16,058 bases of DNA from Ruminococcus sp. (lineage in GTDB: Bacteria; Bacillota; Clostridia; Oscillospirales; Ruminococcaceae): contig JAFYET010000194.1 in assembly GCA_017544125.1 (NCBI GenBank), positions 1-16,058 on the forward strand, given 5' to 3'. Each line of letters opens with the position of its first letter. Position 1 is the first letter of the stretch. This document shows, in pieces, positions 13,882-16,058 of the stretch. A program made the translations under genes and the position numbers. The notes beneath the pieces are model-generated. The model did not search any database. It was not told the DNA's origin and worked only from the letters and a program-made list of their open reading frames with translations.

Positions 13882-14193
13882 TTATGCGTTGATCGCTTCG
13901 ATCTTAACCTGTGTGTAAGGCTGTCTGTGGCCCATCTTTCTCTTCTCGCCCTTCTTAGGCTTGTAAGTGAAAACTGTTACCTTCTTAGCCTTGCCGTTCT
14001 TGAGGACCTTTGCAGCAACACTTGCGCCGTCAACATAGGGAGCGCCTACTGCAAGACCGTCGTCCTTGCCTACTGCTATTACCTTGTCAAAAGTAACATC
14101 AGCATCTGCCTCTGCGTCGAGCTTCTCGATAAAGAGTATATCACCTACATTTACCTGATACTGCTTTCCGCCTGTTTCGATAACTGCGTACAT
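13882..14193 (-). CDS. rplU: 50S ribosomal protein L21
   Basis: A 103-aa L21 that binds 23S rRNA in the 50S subunit. Sequence hallmarks are '[18 protein letters not shown]' at the N-terminus and '[21 protein letters not shown]' split across the basic C-terminus. I placed the start at ATG 14193: AGGTG (about 14205-14209) is well spaced, and the length is that of the family. The open frame runs upstream to 14274, but that part (including a second ATG) is leader sequence with no L21 similarity. It is first in the operon with prp and rpmA, behind a near-perfect promoter. Confidence 0.97.
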   Translation of the reverse strand: MYAVIETGGKQYQVNVGDILFIEKLDAEADADVTFDKVIAVGKDDGLAVGAPYVDGASVAAKVLKNGKAKKVTVFTYKPKKGEKRKMGHRQPYTQVKIEAINA

Positions 14194-14280
14194 CTTAGAA
14201 TGCACCTGCCTTTTCATAAAAACTCGCTGCGTTACGGCGTATGTTATACCATACTTAATAATAGCCGTACACAAGCGGCT
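14194..14280 (-). ncRNA. Candidate L21 leader (ribosomal protein autoregulatory 5' UTR)
   Basis: The roughly 85-nt leader of rplU folds into small hairpins: AGCCG...CGGCT and GTATG...CATAC, with a GC-rich CGCCGTAACGCAGCG segment. It ends in GGCAGGTGC, which covers the ribosome site. L21 leaders are known before rplU in Firmicutes as probable sites of feedback by L21. The position and sequestered ribosome site fit; I cannot run a covariance search, so this is a proposal. Confidence 0.5.
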
Positions 14281-14285
14281 TATAT

Positions 14286-14314
14286 ATTATAATACATCCT
14301 GCGCCCCAAGTCAA
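14286..14314 (-). promoter_or_regulatory. Sigma-A promoter of rplU-prp-rpmA
   Basis: On the minus strand TTGACT (14309-14314), 17 bp, TATAAT (14286-14291). The -10 is about 93 bp before the L21 start, leaving a structured leader. Confidence 0.9.
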
Positions 14315-14349
14315 TGGAATTTACAAAAAGTTTACATCTTTATCCCATA

Positions 14350-14378
14350 TTGCCAAACGTGAGTTTTTATGATATACT
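14350..14378 (+). promoter_or_regulatory. Sigma-A promoter of the two-component system
   Basis: TTGCCA (14350-14355), 17 bp, TATACT (14373-14378). It is divergent from the rplU promoter with only 35 bp between the two -35 hexamers. Confidence 0.75.
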
Positions 14379-14390
14379 ATTATTATTACA

Positions 14391-14456
14391 AGTTAACAGT
14401 TAACTGCGTTGATGCAACTGTCGGCACAAGCCGACCTGACCTGTTACCTGTTACCG
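14391..14456 (+). repeat. Palindromes and direct repeats in the kinase 5' leader
   Basis: AGTTAACAGTTAACT (14391-14405) is a perfect palindrome about a central A. GTTG-ATG-CAAC (14408-14418) and GTCGGC-ACAA-GCCGAC (14420-14435) are perfect hairpins. CTGTTAC occurs twice in tandem (14441-14447 and 14448-14454). All lie between the promoter and the ribosome site. The GTTAAC/AACTGTTAAC words resemble those at 7301-7327. Confidence 0.75.
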
Positions 14457-14477
14457 GAATTTGAAAGGGGGGCACAT

Positions 14478-15581
14478 ATGCGGGGTCTTAACGATAAGCT
14501 GATACTGTTTTTGCTCTCACTGCTGCTCATACCCTCATCGCAGGTCGGTTTCAAAATGGCTGCAATGTCGGTGGCGGTGTTCTGTATCTGCTGTATACTA
14601 ACTGTCTTCCCCAAGTGGTGGGTAAGGGCAGGGGCTGCGGCGCTGTTCATTGCAGGGTGCCTTATTTACCCGCAGGCATCGGTACTTGTGGCTCCCTTTG
14701 CATACTGCGTCTTTGAGAGCAGGGATAAAAGGCAGGCGCTGCTTGTCCTGCCCATACTTCTTGTGGGCGTTTCGGTCTCTCTGCGCACGGGGCTTTGCTG
14801 TGCGGCGTATGCTCTGCTGGCGGCAGTGCTGTGCTATCGGCGTGTTACCTTTGAGGATAAGGATGAGGAGCTTAAAGCCACCCGTGACTACGGCGTTGAA
14901 AACAGCCTTGTGCTTATGGAGCGCAACAAGCGCCTTATCGAGCAGCAAAACAGCGAGATAAGCCTTGCCACCCTGAAAGAGCGTAACCGTATCGCCCGTG
15001 AGATACACGATAACGTGGGGCACGTCCTCTCCCGTTCGCTTTTGCAGCTGGGGGCGGTCATGGCTGTTACCAAAAACGATGAGAAGATGACCTCGCTTTT
15101 GCAGCCTGTGCGTGAGAGTATGGATCTTGCACTTGACAGTATACGCAAGAGCGTCCACGACCTGCGTGATGACTCTATCGACCTTAAAAGCGCCGCCGAG
15201 GAGATATTAAAGCCCCTCGAGGGCAGCTACCGTATAGACAGACAGTACGATTTTTCGGATAGTGTAGATAAAGACACCAGGCTCTGTATAATAGCCGTGC
15301 TCAAAGAGGCTGTCACAAATATCATACGCCACTCCGATGCTGATACGGTTAGCGTAACTATCACCGAGCACCCGGCGTTTTTGCAGCTTGTGATCGATGA
15401 TAACGGCAAAAATGTCAAAAGCCCCGACAGCGAGGGCATGGGGCTTGCAAATATGAAAGAGCGTGTCAAGATGCTCGACGGGATAATCAATATCACATCG
15501 GAACACGGCTTCCGCATATTCATAACTATCCCGAAGAAAAACGAGAGGGGAGAGAGCAATGAAGATAATAGCAGTCGATGA
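14478..15581 (+). CDS. Sensor histidine kinase, DesK/NarL type (HisKA_3)
   Basis: A 367-aa membrane kinase that should phosphorylate the response regulator overlapping its 3' end. Residues 1-121 hold about four or five hydrophobic segments with short loops (about 6-20, 25-44, 50-78, 86-101, 105-120), so the stimulus is probably sensed in the membrane. A helical linker follows (126-165). The HisKA_3 box 'LKERNRIAREIHDNVGH' contains phospho-acceptor His177. The ATPase domain shows N-box 'LKEAVTNIIRHS' (E277, N281), D-box 'DDNGK' (307-311) and G-box 'EGMGLANMKER' (319-329). I chose ATG 14478 because AAGGGGGG (14465-14472) is five bases upstream; in-frame upstream starts at 14409/14412 lie in the hairpin-rich leader. 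The signal is unknown. Confidence 0.93.
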   Translation: MRGLNDKLILFLLSLLLIPSSQVGFKMAAMSVAVFCICCILTVFPKWWVRAGAAALFIAGCLIYPQASVLVAPFAYCVFESRDKRQALLVLPILLVGVSVSLRTGLCCAAYALLAAVLCYRRVTFEDKDEELKATRDYGVENSLVLMERNKRLIEQQNSEISLATLKERNRIAREIHDNVGHVLSRSLLQLGAVMAVTKNDEKMTSLLQPVRESMDLALDSIRKSVHDLRDDSIDLKSAAEEILKPLEGSYRIDRQYDFSDSVDKDTRLCIIAVLKEAVTNIIRHSDADTVSVTITEHPAFLQLVIDDNGKNVKSPDSEGMGLANMKERVKMLDGIINITSEHGFRIFITIPKKNERGESNEDNSSR

Positions 15582-16058
15582 TGACAAGCTGGTGGCTATA
15601 TCACTAAAGACCATACTCGAAGCCACAGGCAAGGTCGAGGTCGCCGCCCTCGGCTCAAATGCCGATGATGCGGTAAGGCTCTATAAAGAGCATAAGCCCG
15701 ATGTGGCACTTCTTGATATAAGAATGGGCGAGGTCACGGGTCTTGATGCAGCAAGGCAGATAATCGCCGATGACCCGGAAGCAAGGGTGCTGTTTCTCAC
15801 CACCTTCTCAGATGATGAGTATATAGTCGAGTCGCTTAAAATCGGTGCCAAGGGCTATATCTTAAAGCAGGATTTTGACGATATCGTCCCTGCACTCGAG
15901 GCTGTCATGAGCGGCGCTAATGTTTTCGGCAGCGAGGTCACGAGCCGTATACCCGAGCTTATGAACAGCCGCACAGGTACGGGCTTTGACTTTGAAAAGT
16001 ACGATATCAGCGAGCGTGAGCAGGAGATAATAACCCTCGTGGCAGAGGGGCTCAGCAA
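15559..16058 (+). CDS. NarL/FixJ-family response regulator (3' truncated by window)
   Basis: The first 166 residues of a response regulator, cut by the window end. The receiver domain (about 1-120) begins 'MKIIAVDDDKLVAISLK' with the acidic cluster D7-D9. Phospho-acceptor Asp53 is in 'ALLDIRMGEVTG', the switch Thr is at 81/82 in 'FLTTFSDDEY', and Lys103 is in 'GAKGYILKQD'. The start of a LuxR-type helix-turn-helix is visible at about 150-166 ('ISEREQEIITLVAEGLS'). ATG 15559 overlaps the kinase gene by 23 bp and follows AGGGGAGAG, so the pair is translationally coupled. Its DNA targets are not evident; the kinase promoter region with its palindromes is one candidate for autoregulation (inference). 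Confidence 0.95.
   Translation, partial: MKIIAVDDDKLVAISLKTILEATGKVEVAALGSNADDAVRLYKEHKPDVALLDIRMGEVTGLDAARQIIADDPEARVLFLTTFSDDEYIVESLKIGAKGYILKQDFDDIVPALEAVMSGANVFGSEVTSRIPELMNSRTGTGFDFEKYDISEREQEIITLVAEGLS

Noticed and set aside
14194..14274. N-terminal extension of L21
   Set aside because: The extra 27 residues have no L21 similarity and lie in the leader; the family start [12 protein letters not shown] at 14193 has a properly spaced AGGTG.
14391..14435. Riboswitch in the kinase leader
   Set aside because: The hairpins are very short and simple with no conserved aptamer core that I recognise; described as repeats instead.
14598..15158. 186-codon minus-strand open frame inside the histidine kinase gene
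   Set aside because: It is antisense to the membrane and HisKA_3 parts of the kinase, with no promoter or ribosome site.

Overview
The window looks like a chromosomal segment from a low-to-mid GC Gram-positive anaerobe of the Clostridia, most likely a Ruminococcus-like gut member of the Oscillospiraceae (inference). Supporting signs are strong AGGAGG-type ribosome sites, near-consensus sigma-A promoters with 17-bp spacers, a Prp protease next to an L27 that carries the Firmicutes-type cleavable N-terminus, and a RsbW/RsbU/RsbV-type partner-switching operon. I see no phage, plasmid, CRISPR, tRNA or rRNA signature. Genes are densely packed and most gaps hold recognisable promoters, terminators or small repeats.

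Region 1 (1-5400) is signalling. A 5'-truncated membrane sensor ends in an intact HD-GYP domain (predicted c-di-GMP phosphodiesterase). It converges on a four-gene minus-strand operon: an RsbW-like serine kinase, a Cache-HAMP-PP2C (SpoIIE/RsbU-like) phosphatase, a STAS antagonist, and a fourth protein that appears to keep only the N-box helix of the kinase fold. No sigma factor accompanies the operon, so its output is unknown.

Region 2 (5312-7420) holds a short-repeat/hairpin element, an unrecognised multi-TM protein, an unrecognised 158-aa protein, and a 374-bp gap with divergent promoters, palindromes and repeated TGTCACA words.

Region 3 (7421-9756) has three short, separately promoted units: YebC/TACO1-family protein, a flavin-reductase-fold protein, and a Ser/Glu-rich lipoprotein, separated by clear terminators.

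Region 4 (9721-14320) is the conserved rplU-prp-rpmA / obgE / mrnC neighbourhood on the minus strand. It encodes L21, the Prp protease that trims L27, L27, then (past a terminator) an L,D-transpeptidase-like lipoprotein and a DUF2262-like protein lodged between rpmA and obgE, then Obg GTPase and mini-RNase III (23S rRNA maturation). The theme is ribosome assembly. A structured 5' leader before rplU is a candidate L21 autoregulatory leader.

Region 5 (14340-16058) is a divergently transcribed two-component system: a DesK/NarL-type sensor kinase with N-terminal membrane segments and an overlapping NarL/FixJ response regulator that runs off the window. I found no wholly new system. The most unusual items are the sigma-less partner-switch operon with its degenerate fourth gene, the genes inserted before obgE, and the small intergenic hairpin repeats.
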